The notes under the pieces: generated by a model
Seen by the model: only the letters and a program-made list of their open reading frames with translations
Databases searched by the model: none
What the model was told of the DNA's origin: nothing
In this document: positions 52,102 through 60,623 of the stretch, piece after piece
Layout: each line of letters opens with the position of its first letter
Position numbering within the stretch: the first letter of the stretch is position 1
Made by a program: the position numbers and the translations under genes
Source: Microthrixaceae bacterium
GTDB taxonomy: Bacteria; Actinomycetota; Acidimicrobiia; Acidimicrobiales; DATDAH01
Direction: 5' to 3'
Assembly (NCBI GenBank): GCA_020637195.1
Contig: JACJWK010000003.1
Coordinates: 190,169-254,168 of the forward strand
DNA length: 64,000 nt

Positions 52102-52284
52102 CGCAGCGGCGCCGGCCCGGCGTCCGGCCCTGGGCGCCCGGCCCCCGTGGGCGTCGCGACGGGCCCCGCCGTGGTCGACGCAGATGACGGGCCGGTGAAT
52201 TCCGGGGCCCGGGAGCCGACCGGCCGAGACGGACGGGGCTCGGGCGGGCCATGCTGGGAGCGGTCGAGGCCGGAGGTGCCAAAC

Positions 52285-53601
52285 GTGAGCCAGGACGCGA
52301 AGCTCGGGATCCTCGTCGGCGGGGGGCCGGCGCCGGGGATCAACAGCGTGATCGGGGCGGCCACCATCCGCGCCGAGCTCGCCGGCACCCCCATCGTGGG
52401 CATCACGAACGGGTTCGAGCAGATCATGGCCGGCGACGTCAGCGGCGCGATGGAGCTGACCGCGGCCGGCGTCAGCCGGATCCACTTCCGGGGCGGATCG
52501 ATCCTCGGCACGGCGCGGGCCAACCCCACGAAGGACCCCGCCCTGCTCGACCGCTGCATCGAGTCGCTCGAGCGCCTGGGCGTGTCGCAGCTCATCACCA
52601 TCGGCGGCGACGACACCGCCTACTCGGCCATGCGCCTCGCCGAGCGGTCCGCCGGGCGGGTGCGGGTGGTCCACGCCCCGAAGACCATCGACAACGACCT
52701 GGACCTGCCGCCCTGGGTCGACACGTTCGGGTTCCAGACCGCCCGTCACAACGGCGTCGAGATCGTGTCCAACCTGATGACCGACGCCAAGACGACCGGG
52801 CGCTGGTACTTCGTCGTGGCGATGGGCCGCAAGGCCGGCCACCTCGCCCTCGGCATCGGCAAGGCCGCGGGCGCCACCATCACCTTGATCCCCGAGGAGT
52901 TCGACGAGCGGGTGCGCCTGACCGAGATCGTCGACACGCTGGTCGGCAGCGTCATCAAGCGGCGGCGCAACGGCCGTCGCGACGGCGTCGCGGTCATCGC
53001 CGAGGGCGTCGTCTTGAGCCTCGACCCCTCCGAGCTCGACGAGCTGGAGGACGTCGAGCGCGACGAGCACGGCCACGTGCGCATCGCCGAGGTCGACATC
53101 GGCCACATCCTCAAGGTGAAGGTGCGCGAGCGCCTCGCCGAGCTCGGCATCAAGACCACGATCGTGGCCAAGAACGTGGGCTACGAGCTGCGCTGCGCCG
53201 ATCCCATCCCGGTGGACATGGAATACACGCGCGACCTCGGCTACTGCGCCGCGAAGTACCTGATCTCGGGGGGCAGCGGCGTGATGATCACCATGCAGGC
53301 GGGCCACTTCGTGCCCGTCCCCTTCGGCGAGATGCTCGACCCCGACACGGGCCGCACCGCCGTGCGCGTGGTCGACGTCCACTCCACCCGCTACGCCATC
53401 GCCCGCCGCTACATGCTGCGGGTGCGGCGCGACGACTTCGACGACCCCGACGAGCTCGCCGCCCTGGCCGACGCCGCCGGCCTGTCGGTGGAGGGCTTCC
53501 GGGCGATGTTCGAGCCGGTGGTGGCCAACGAGCCGCCCGCGCTCGACCTGCACGTGGCGAGCGCCGACGCCCCGCCGGCGCCGGACGGTCGGACCGGGTA
53601 G
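52285..53601 (+). CDS. 6-phosphofructokinase, pyrophosphate-dependent type
   Basis: 438 residues. LGILVGGGPAPGINSVI opens the phosphofructokinase fold. G107-G-D-D110 occupies the position that is GGDG in ATP-dependent enzymes, and P132-K-T-I-D-N-D138 has Lys where ATP-type enzymes have Gly. These two replacements are known to specify pyrophosphate as phosphoryl donor. MGRKAGHLALGIG and YTRDLGYCAAKYLI complete the active site. PPi enzymes work reversibly in glycolysis and gluconeogenesis. GGAGGTG precedes GTG 52285 at good distance. An acidic, Pro-rich tail of about 20 residues follows. Confidence 0.9.
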   Translation: MSQDAKLGILVGGGPAPGINSVIGAATIRAELAGTPIVGITNGFEQIMAGDVSGAMELTAAGVSRIHFRGGSILGTARANPTKDPALLDRCIESLERLGVSQLITIGGDDTAYSAMRLAERSAGRVRVVHAPKTIDNDLDLPPWVDTFGFQTARHNGVEIVSNLMTDAKTTGRWYFVVAMGRKAGHLALGIGKAAGATITLIPEEFDERVRLTEIVDTLVGSVIKRRRNGRRDGVAVIAEGVVLSLDPSELDELEDVERDEHGHVRIAEVDIGHILKVKVRERLAELGIKTTIVAKNVGYELRCADPIPVDMEYTRDLGYCAAKYLISGGSGVMITMQAGHFVPVPFGEMLDPDTGRTAVRVVDVHSTRYAIARRYMLRVRRDDFDDPDELAALADAAGLSVEGFRAMFEPVVANEPPALDLHVASADAPPAPDGRTG

Positions 53602-53604
53602 GCG

Positions 53605-53640
53605 CGGCGGGCGCGGCCCGCCGAACCGGCTCTCGAGCCG
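53605..53640. terminator. Two hairpins between convergent genes
   Basis: CGGCGGGC-GCG-GCCCGCCG (53605-53623) and CGGCT-CTCG-AGCCG (53627-53640). They lie between the phosphofructokinase and acyl-CoA ligase stops. Confidence 0.5.
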
Positions 53641-53651
53641 ATCGGGCGCGC

Positions 53652-55202
53652 TCAGCCGTACTGCTCGCGCAGCTTGTACTTGAGGATCTTGTTCAGCGTC
53701 TGGTTGCGGGGCAGGGCGTCGACCACCTCGAGGCGCTCGGGCACCTTCTGGACCATCAGGCCGGCGTCACGGCAGTGCGCGGCCATCTCGTCGAACGTGA
53801 GCGGCTCGGCGTCGGCGGCGGTCTCGACCACCGCGCAGACCATCTCGCCCCGCTCCCGGTCGGGCACGCCGATGACGGCCACGTCGCCCACCTTGGGGTG
53901 GGTGTAGAGGACGTCCTCGATCTCCTTGGCGGAGATGTTCTCGCCCTTGCGGATGATGATGTCCTTGAGGCGGCCGGTGAGGACGATGTGGCCGTCCTCG
54001 CGCAGGTGGCCGACGTCGCCGGTGCGGAAGTAGCCGTCGTCGTCGAAGGCCTCGGCGTTCAGGGACGGGTCGGTGTAGCCCTTGAACAGCATCGAGCCCT
54101 TGAGGCGCACCTCGCCGTCCTGGCCGGGGGCGCACACCTGGCCGTCCTCGCCCACGATGCGCACCTCGCAGCCCACGACGGGCCTGCCCTCGGTGTTGGC
54201 GAGCTGGTCCTCGGTGTCGCTGGGCGAGCCCTGGGCGATCATCGGGCACTCGGTCATCCCGTAGCCGTGCAGGGTGCCGAGGGGGCACAGCTCGCGCTTG
54301 ACCTCGTAGTACAGCTCGGGCGGCTTGGGGGCGCCGCCGCCGGCGAGCAGGCGCAGCGTGGGCAGGATCGGCGTGGACGGGTCGGCCCGCTGCGCGCCGA
54401 GGAACATCAGGTAGTGGGCCGTGGAGCCGCCCGCCGACGTGACGTCGTACTTGCGGAACACCGGGAGGATGGCGCTGAGGTCGAAGCCTTCGACGATCAC
54501 GGCGCCCACGCCGGTGACGAGCATCAGCACCAGGTAGTCGGGGCCGGCGATGTGGGCGAACGGGAAGGCGATCGAGCCGACGTCGACCGCCGGGTCCCAC
54601 TCGATGGCGTGGGCCAGGCCGTAGCCGCCGGCGATGAGCGTGCGGTCGGTGTGCTGGACGCCCTTCGGGTCGGAGGTGGTGCCCGACGTGTAGTAGATCC
54701 AGCGGACGTCGTCACCGCTCTCGGGCGGCGGCGGCAGCGTGGACGGGTCGCCCTCGGGCAGGTCGGCGTAGCCCGAGATGACCTGCGGGGGCGGGCTGAC
54801 GTCGGCGCCGAGGCGCTCGGCCATCGCCAGGTAGTCGACGCCGAACTGCTCGCCCGGCCCGAGGTAGAGCTTGGGGGCGAACTGGTGCAGGGCGAAGCCC
54901 AGCTCCTTCTCCCCGTAGATGTGCAGGATGGGGTTCTGGATCGCGCCGAGGCGGGCCAGCGCCACCGAGGCGATCACCGTCTCGAGGCGGCTGGGGAGCT
55001 GCCAGGTGACCTTGTCGCCGGGGCCGACGCCGAGGGCGAGGAACCCCGCGGCCACGCGCTCGGCCCGGTCGCGCAGCTCGCCGAACGTGAGCGTGCGGTC
55101 GTCCTGGTCGACCAGCACCCGGGCGTCGGGGGTGAGCGCGGCACGGCGCTCGACCAGCTCCCACATCGTCGCCGAGTCCTGCAGTGGCCGGTCGTCCGGC
55201 AT
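53652..55202 (-). CDS. Acyl-CoA synthetase / AMP-dependent ligase
   Basis: 516 residues of the ANL superfamily. The P-loop-like motif YYTSGTTSDPKGVQHT, YGMTECPM, YFRTGDVGHL and GRLKDIIIRKGENISAKEIEDVL are all present, and RNQTLNKILKYKLRE carries the C-terminal catalytic lysine. It activates a carboxylic acid as acyl-AMP and then acyl-CoA. Substrate is unknown but it is compatible with the beta-oxidation-type thiolase and dehydrogenase in the window. The start at 55202 is an ATG following a purine-rich stretch. Confidence 0.92.
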   Translation of the reverse strand: MPDDRPLQDSATMWELVERRAALTPDARVLVDQDDRTLTFGELRDRAERVAAGFLALGVGPGDKVTWQLPSRLETVIASVALARLGAIQNPILHIYGEKELGFALHQFAPKLYLGPGEQFGVDYLAMAERLGADVSPPPQVISGYADLPEGDPSTLPPPPESGDDVRWIYYTSGTTSDPKGVQHTDRTLIAGGYGLAHAIEWDPAVDVGSIAFPFAHIAGPDYLVLMLVTGVGAVIVEGFDLSAILPVFRKYDVTSAGGSTAHYLMFLGAQRADPSTPILPTLRLLAGGGAPKPPELYYEVKRELCPLGTLHGYGMTECPMIAQGSPSDTEDQLANTEGRPVVGCEVRIVGEDGQVCAPGQDGEVRLKGSMLFKGYTDPSLNAEAFDDDGYFRTGDVGHLREDGHIVLTGRLKDIIIRKGENISAKEIEDVLYTHPKVGDVAVIGVPDRERGEMVCAVVETAADAEPLTFDEMAAHCRDAGLMVQKVPERLEVVDALPRNQTLNKILKYKLREQYG

Positions 55203-55361
55203 CGGTCCTCCCCTCCCGGCGGTCGGCGCCGGGTCACCTTCTCGTCGGTCGTCGGTCGTCGCTCGTTGGTGCGTCGTCGGCGGCCCGGGGGCCGGCCGAC
55301 GAGGGGTCAGTGTGGCATGCCGCCGGCCGGCGCCGCGGCGGGCGCCGGCCGGGGCCCGTGG

Positions 55362-56087
55362 TCAGACCCGCTCGGCGACGAACGTCCCGGTGAGCACCGG
55401 GAAGCCGTCGGACTGGAGCTCGGTCTCACCCGTGTCGCCGGTGAGCTCGCCGCACAGCTGCGTGTCGGTCACCTCGGTGAGGGTGACGGAGTGCTCGCCG
55501 AGCGGGATGATGCGGTCGTCGCCGAGGTAGAGGGCCTCGAAGTTCACGCTGGGCGGGATCTCCGGGATGGAGGCGTCGGGGTCGGTGAGGTCGCCCGGTG
55601 AGCTGACCGCGCCCTCGCCGGGCTCGAGGGCCCGGTACTCGCCGGTGGTCAGGTCGCCCTCGCCGCCGGTGGTGATGCTGATCACCATGATGAGGCCGCC
55701 CACGGGCACCTCGGGATCGCCCACGGGGGCCGACAGCCCGAACTGCGGGTCGGCCTCGACCTCGTAGTCGGCGAAGACCAGGGTGGCGTCGCCGCCGGTG
55801 CCGTCGGCGAACGCGGTGAGGACGTCCACCTCACCCTCGCCCAGGTTGACGTCGGCGCCGTCGCTGCCCCGGGCGCTGTCGCCGTTGACCACCTCGAGGG
55901 CGGTCTCGTCGGGGCACCCGCCCTCGGCCGATCCGTCGGTGCCGTCGGTGGCCTCGCTGGTGGCCGCGGTGGTCTCGTCGGCGGGCGCGGCGTCGTCGTC
56001 GCCCCCGTCGCTGCCGCAGCCGGCGATGACCGCGATCGTCAGGGCGGCCAGCACGGCCACCCCCGGTGCCCGGCGTCGCAGACGCAT
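55362..56087 (-). CDS. Predicted lipoprotein of unknown function
   Basis: 241 residues. A signal sequence with lipobox IAGC is followed by a Thr/Asp/Glu-rich low-complexity segment (DDDAAPADETTAATSEATDG) and a beta-rich domain with LEVVNGDSARGSDG, DVLTAFADGTGGDATLVFADYEVE, and TELQSDGFPVLTGTFVAERV. The spacing of the last blocks suggests a repeated surface domain, but I do not recognise the family. The gap to the downstream acyl-CoA ligase is 159 bp with no gene. Confidence 0.72.
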   Translation of the reverse strand: MRLRRRAPGVAVLAALTIAVIAGCGSDGGDDDAAPADETTAATSEATDGTDGSAEGGCPDETALEVVNGDSARGSDGADVNLGEGEVDVLTAFADGTGGDATLVFADYEVEADPQFGLSAPVGDPEVPVGGLIMVISITTGGEGDLTTGEYRALEPGEGAVSSPGDLTDPDASIPEIPPSVNFEALYLGDDRIIPLGEHSVTLTEVTDTQLCGELTGDTGETELQSDGFPVLTGTFVAERV

Positions 56088-56185
56088 CCTCGCTCGTTCC
56101 CTTCCGCTCGCGTGTCGTCGGTCCGCCCGCCGGCGAGGCTAGTGGGGGCCGCGAGGCCCGCCGGACCGGTGGGGTCGCCGGTCGG

Positions 56186-56271
56186 TAGCGTCGACACGCA
56201 TGACCGAGTCCGATCGGCCGCTGCGGCGGCGCCGGGAGATCGAGCGCGCCACCGACCCGCGGGGGGTCTGA
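56186..56271 (+). promoter_or_regulatory. -10 box plus 23-codon leader frame before the YceI gene
   Basis: TAGCGT (56186-56191) ends 8 nt before ATG 56200. This opens a 23-codon, Arg-rich frame ending at TGA 56269-56271, 3 nt before the GTG of the YceI gene. A G-run inside the frame could serve as ribosome-binding site for the downstream start. The frame may be a leaderless leader peptide. Confidence 0.4.
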
Positions 56272-56274
56272 GCG

Positions 56275-56802
56275 GTGCGCTTCGAGCTGGACCCCGAGCG
56301 ATCGGCGGTGACCGTGCACGCCTCGTCGAGCGTGCACCCGATCACCACCGACGCTCCGGCCGCCGGGTGGCTCGAGCTCACCCTCGCCCCCGACGGCCGG
56401 GTGGACACCGGCGCACCGGTCGACGGCGAGATCGAGGTCGCCCTCGGATCGATGCGCTCGGGCAACCCGCTCGTCGACCGCGAAGCCGAGCGGCGCCTGC
56501 ATCTGCGCCGGTTCCCCACGGTCACCGGGCGGCTGACCGCGCTCGCCCCCGCCGGAGGCGACGGCCCCGGCGAGGAGCACGACGGCGAAGGCGTCCTCGA
56601 GTTCCACGGGACCAGCCGCCCGCTGCGCGGCACGCTGCGGGTCACCCCGGGTGACGGAGGCGCGCTGGCCGTCGCCGGGGCCACCGAGCTCGACGTCACC
56701 GACTTCGGCGTGCAGCCGCCCAGCCTGCTGGTGGTGAAGGTCCACGCCCGGGTGCGGGTCGAGCTGGCGGCGGTCGCCGTCCCCGCCGGCCCCCGACCGT
56801 GA
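56275..56802 (+). CDS. YceI-family protein
   Basis: 175 residues matching the YceI lipocalin-like domain: it begins RFELDPERSAVTVHASSSVHPIT, and contains RRLHLRRFPTVTG, VLEFHGTSRPLRGTLRVT and ELDVTDFGVQPPSLLVVKVHARV. The family binds isoprenoid-like lipids in a beta-barrel. No signal peptide is visible, so it is probably cytoplasmic. A 23-codon frame immediately upstream may couple its translation. Confidence 0.85.
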   Translation: MRFELDPERSAVTVHASSSVHPITTDAPAAGWLELTLAPDGRVDTGAPVDGEIEVALGSMRSGNPLVDREAERRLHLRRFPTVTGRLTALAPAGGDGPGEEHDGEGVLEFHGTSRPLRGTLRVTPGDGGALAVAGATELDVTDFGVQPPSLLVVKVHARVRVELAAVAVPAGPRP

Positions 56803-56943
56803 CGATGGTGAGCGGCCCACGATCCGCCACGACCCCGACGCACCCCGAAGGGTCACGGCGGGCCGAGTGATCGGGAGCGTCCGGCGACGACCGGGCGCTC
56901 GGGCCGGTAGAAACGACCGGGTGACGATCCGGGGAGCCCGCTG

Positions 56944-59862
56944 ATGGCGGTGCGTTGCGGCAACTGCGGCGGGACCCACGCCACCGTCGCCGACGTGCGG
57001 GCGTGCCACCTGGGCGGATCACCGCCGTCCGACGTCGGGGCCACGTCCGAGCCGGGTCCGGGCCGGCCACCCGCCGACGTGCCGCCGGACGAGCGACCCG
57101 CGGTCCTCTCGCCCGCCCCGACCGGCCCCCCACCGATCGCGCCGGCGGTGGCCGGCCCCCCGGCGTTGGGTCGGACGCTCGTCGTCCCGCCCGGTCAGGA
57201 GGTGCCCGACGCCTGGGCGGGGTGCCCGCGCTTCGTCGTCGACGACGAGGTGCTCGGCGACCCGTCCGGGCTGGTCGAGCGGCTCGCCGGGCACTGGGCG
57301 CGCCGCGAGCCCTACGTCGTCGAGCTGGCCGGCGCCCTCGAGCGCCACCCCGCCGAGACCGACGACCGCGAGCCGTGGCGGCTGCCACCGTCGTTCGCGT
57401 TCCCCCTCGAGCGCCTCTCGCACCTGGTGTGGTCGAACGCCCTCGACCTGCGGCGCCCCGACGCCCCGTCGTGCGAGGCCGTCACCGCCGCCGTGGCCGC
57501 CGGGGCGAGCCGTGCGAGAGCTGCCGACGCCGGCAGCGCCGGCGCGGGCGCACGGCGAGGTGTCCTCACCGCCGGCGGCGAGGCCGCCTGGTGCGACGGC
57601 GGCCCGGTGGACCTCGCCCTCGGTGACGGCGTCGGCGCCCCGGTCGTCCACCGGACCTGGCTCGAGCACGGCGCGACCACCCCCCTCACCGACCCGGCCC
57701 CCACCGCCCCCCTCGCCGCCGACCAGCTCGCCGCGGTCACCCACCGGGGTGGGCCGTGCCGGGTGATCTCGCCGGCCGGCTCGGGCAAGACCCGCACGCT
57801 CACCGAGCGGGCCCGCCACCTGGTCGCCGGCTGCGGGCTGCCCCACGGCGCGCTCACCCTGGTGGCGTACAACACCCGGGCCGCAGGCGAGATGCGCGAG
57901 CGCCTCGCCGAGCGGTCGGGCCTCCAGATCCGCACCCTCAACTCGCTCGGGCTCGCCATCGTCGGCGGCACCGGCCCGTTCCGCCGCCCGGGGGTCGACG
58001 CCCGGCCCCCGCGGGTGATCGACGAGCGGGCGGTGCGCGACCACCTCGAGCGGCTGGTCAGCTTCCCCCGGCGGGCCAACACCGACCCGGCCGCGCTCTG
58101 GATCGAGGCGCTGGGCCAGGTGCGCCTCGGCCTGCGTCCCCCCGAGGAGGTCGAGGCCGAGTACCAGGGCGACGTCGACGGCTTCGCCGAGGTGTTCCCG
58201 CGGTACCGCGAGGCGCTGCGGCGGGCGGGCGAGGTGGACTTCGACGAGCAGATCTACCAGGCCCTCGAGGTGCTGCTGCGCGAGCCGGCGGCACGACGGG
58301 TGGCCCAGGCGTCGTGCCGGCTGATGCTGGTCGACGAGTTCCAGGACCTCACCCCCGCCCACCTGCTGCTGATCCGGCTGCTGTCGGCCCCCGCCTTCGA
58401 CGTGTTCGGGGTCGGCGACGACGACCAGACCATCTACGGGTACCAGGGCGCCGACCCCCGCTGGCTCACCGACTTCGGGGCGTTCTTCCCCGGCGCCGCC
58501 GACCACCCGCTCACGGTCAACTACCGCTGCCCGCCGGCGGTGATCGAGGCCGCCGGCAACCTGTTGACCCGCAACGCCCGGCGGGTGCCCAAGTCGGTCA
58601 CCTGGCCCGAGGGACGCCAGGACGGCCCGGCGGCGCTGGTGGTGCGGCGCGTCGCCGAGGGCACCGTCGGGGCCACCGCCGAGGCCGTGCGCGCCCACGT
58701 CGACGCCGGGGCCGCGCCGGCCGACGTGGTGGTGCTGGCCCGGGTGAACGCGGCGCTGGCGCCGGTGCAGGTGGCGCTCACCGTGGCGGGCGTGCCGGTC
58801 GACCCGGTCCCGGGCATCCGGGCGTGGCTGGGCCGCACGGGGGTGCGGGCGGCGCTGGCGTGGCTCGACCTGGCCCTGGACCCCCGGCGCCTCTCGGCCG
58901 GCGCGGTGCGCGAGGCGGCGCGACGGCCGCCGCGTGGCCTCTCGCCGAAGCTGATCGACTGGATGAGCGAGCAGCGCGACGTCGCCGGGCTCGAGCGCCT
59001 GGCCGGCCGCCTCAGCCGCGAGCGCGACCAGGAGAAGCTGCTGGCCTTCGTGGCCGACCTGCGCCTGCTGGCGGGGGTCGCCGACGGGGGCACCACCGCC
59101 GACGTGATGGCCGCGGTGCGCGACCGCATCGGCCTCGGCGGGGCGGTGGAGTCGCTGGACCGGTCCCGGGGCCGGGTCGACCGCTCCACCCACGGCGACG
59201 ACTTCGACGCCCTGCACCAGCTGGCCACCCTGCACCCCGACCCCACCACCTTCCGCCGCTGGCTGGGCGACCAGTTGGGCGCCGAGCTGCCCGCCGGCGA
59301 GGGCGGGCGGGTGCACCTGTCCACCGTGCACCGGGTGAAGGGCCTCGAGTGGCCCCACGTCGTGGTCCACGAGGCCTCGCAGCGCCTGTTCCCCCACCGG
59401 CTGGTGGTGGGGGCCGACGGGCGGGAGGAGGAGCGCCGCATCTTCCACGTGGCCCTCACCCGCTGCTCGGCGACGGCCACGGTCGTGGCGCCCGCCGACG
59501 CGCCGTCGCCCTTCCTCGACGAGCTCGCGGCCCCCGGTGCGCCGCCGCGGGTGGTCGAGGCGCCCGCGCCGGCGCCGGGGCGGGCGCCGAAGGGCGCGCC
59601 ATCACCGCGCCCGCCGGTCGATCCCGCCACGTGGCGGCGCGACCAGGGCCTGCACGAGGCGCTGCGGGCGTGGCGCAAGGCGCGGTCGTCGGCCGACGGC
59701 GTGCCCGCGTTCGTGGTGTTCGGCGACCGCACGCTCGACGAGCTGGTCGCCCGCCGGCCCACGAGCTACCCCGAGCTGCTCGCGTGCCACGGCATCGGGC
59801 CCGCCAAGGTCGAGAACTACGGCGACGAGATCCTCGCGGTCATCGCCGAGCAGGCCGACTGA
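56944..59862 (+). CDS. UvrD2-like ATP-dependent DNA helicase with N-terminal zinc motif and HRDC domain
   Basis: 972 residues. C5-x2-C8-x12-C21-H22 forms a possible zinc finger at the very N-terminus. A long, ~250-residue linker/extension follows. The SF1 helicase starts at Walker A SPAGSGKT (Lys 282) with DEFQDLTPAH, GVGDDDQTIYGYQGADP, VHLSTVHRVKGLEWPHVV and HVALTRCSATATV. A C-terminal HRDC domain (about 890-965, LHEALRAWRKARS ... LLACHGIGPAKVENYG) is as in mycobacterial UvrD2, but the tetracysteine linker of UvrD2 is absent. It probably unwinds DNA in repair. ATG 56944 opens directly into the zinc motif. Confidence 0.87.
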   Translation: MAVRCGNCGGTHATVADVRACHLGGSPPSDVGATSEPGPGRPPADVPPDERPAVLSPAPTGPPPIAPAVAGPPALGRTLVVPPGQEVPDAWAGCPRFVVDDEVLGDPSGLVERLAGHWARREPYVVELAGALERHPAETDDREPWRLPPSFAFPLERLSHLVWSNALDLRRPDAPSCEAVTAAVAAGASRARAADAGSAGAGARRGVLTAGGEAAWCDGGPVDLALGDGVGAPVVHRTWLEHGATTPLTDPAPTAPLAADQLAAVTHRGGPCRVISPAGSGKTRTLTERARHLVAGCGLPHGALTLVAYNTRAAGEMRERLAERSGLQIRTLNSLGLAIVGGTGPFRRPGVDARPPRVIDERAVRDHLERLVSFPRRANTDPAALWIEALGQVRLGLRPPEEVEAEYQGDVDGFAEVFPRYREALRRAGEVDFDEQIYQALEVLLREPAARRVAQASCRLMLVDEFQDLTPAHLLLIRLLSAPAFDVFGVGDDDQTIYGYQGADPRWLTDFGAFFPGAADHPLTVNYRCPPAVIEAAGNLLTRNARRVPKSVTWPEGRQDGPAALVVRRVAEGTVGATAEAVRAHVDAGAAPADVVVLARVNAALAPVQVALTVAGVPVDPVPGIRAWLGRTGVRAALAWLDLALDPRRLSAGAVREAARRPPRGLSPKLIDWMSEQRDVAGLERLAGRLSRERDQEKLLAFVADLRLLAGVADGGTTADVMAAVRDRIGLGGAVESLDRSRGRVDRSTHGDDFDALHQLATLHPDPTTFRRWLGDQLGAELPAGEGGRVHLSTVHRVKGLEWPHVVVHEASQRLFPHRLVVGADGREEERRIFHVALTRCSATATVVAPADAPSPFLDELAAPGAPPRVVEAPAPAPGRAPKGAPSPRPPVDPATWRRDQGLHEALRAWRKARSSADGVPAFVVFGDRTLDELVARRPTSYPELLACHGIGPAKVENYGDEILAVIAEQAD

Positions 59863-59915
59863 ACCGGGGGGACGGGACCGCGCGCCCGCCGGTCGCCGAT
59901 CCGCCCCCGGACGCG

Positions 59916-59953
59916 CACGAGCGGAGGACCTGGGGGGAGGTCCTCCGCTCGTG
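59916..59953. terminator. 16-bp perfect hairpin between convergent genes
   Basis: CACGAGCGGAGGACCT (59916-59931) pairs exactly with 59938-59953 around a loop of six G. It lies between the UvrD2-like and phasin-like genes and could terminate both. Confidence 0.65.
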
Positions 59954-60045
59954 TCGGGGTTGGGGCTGCCGGCGAACCGGTCAGCCCCGATCGGGAGCGA
60001 TCGGCCGAGGGGGGATCGGCGATCGAGCTCCCGAGGCTGGTGGGG

Positions 60046-60378
60046 TCAGGCCGCCTTCTTGGTGGTCGACTTGACGGGGCGGACGGGCTTGGCGTCGGCG
60101 TCGACGAACTTGGCCCGCACGCCGGCGGTGGCGGTGAGCAGGTCGCCCACGAACGCCTTCTGGTTCTTGACGACGGCGTCGACGACCTCGAAGGCGAAGG
60201 CGACGTACTCGTCGGCGGTGCCGATGCGGTCGAGCGAGGGCACCTTGACCTCGGGGAGGCGGGCCTCGGCCCACTCGGCGGCGGAGCGCACGCCCTCGAC
60301 GATGGGCTCCTGCACCTTCTCGACGGCCTCGAGGGCCTTCGACTCGATCTCGTTCAGCTGCTCGATGGCTTCCGACAT
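60046..60378 (-). CDS. Phasin/HBHA-like granule- or surface-associated protein
   Basis: 110 residues, mostly amphipathic helix (EAIEQLNEIESKALEAVEKVQEP ... VAFAFEVVDAVVKNQKAFVGDLL) with a basic, Pro/Lys-rich tail (KPVRPVKSTTKKAA). This is the layout of polyhydroxyalkanoate granule phasins and of heparin-binding hemagglutinin-like proteins. The family cannot be fixed further without a search. ATG 60378 is favoured because AAGGAA precedes it; GTG 60393 is an in-frame alternative. Its promoter (60462-60490) carries a perfect palindromic operator, pointing to regulated expression. Confidence 0.6.
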   Translation of the reverse strand: MSEAIEQLNEIESKALEAVEKVQEPIVEGVRSAAEWAEARLPEVKVPSLDRIGTADEYVAFAFEVVDAVVKNQKAFVGDLLTATAGVRAKFVDADAKPVRPVKSTTKKAA

Positions 60379-60461
60379 GGTGGGTTCCTTCACACGTTGT
60401 GGTTCGGTTCGGACTGGGTGCCCGGTCGACCGTGGTGCTCGCGGCGGTTGGGCTGGTGCTC

Positions 60462-60490
60462 ACTATCGCAAGCATGCTTGCTGGCGTCAA
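60462..60490 (-). promoter_or_regulatory. Promoter with palindromic operator before the phasin-like gene
   Basis: On the minus strand TTGACG (60485-60490) and GATAGT (60462-60467) are 17 bp apart, a good sigma-70-type pair. The spacer holds the perfect 14-bp palindrome GCAAGCATGCTTGC (60468-60481), the kind of symmetric site bound by TetR-family repressors. The patch is distinctly less GC-rich than its surroundings. No adjacent regulator gene is seen. Confidence 0.65.
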
Positions 60491-60623
60491 CCCTTCTGCT
60501 AAGAAAATCTAGCGATTGTGACGGATGTCTCGCGGCGCCGGCCTCGCCCGCGCCCCGCCCCTCCCCGGCGACGCCGCGGGGCGGACGGGTACCCTCGGCG
60601 CCCACCGAGCGAGAGGACGCATC

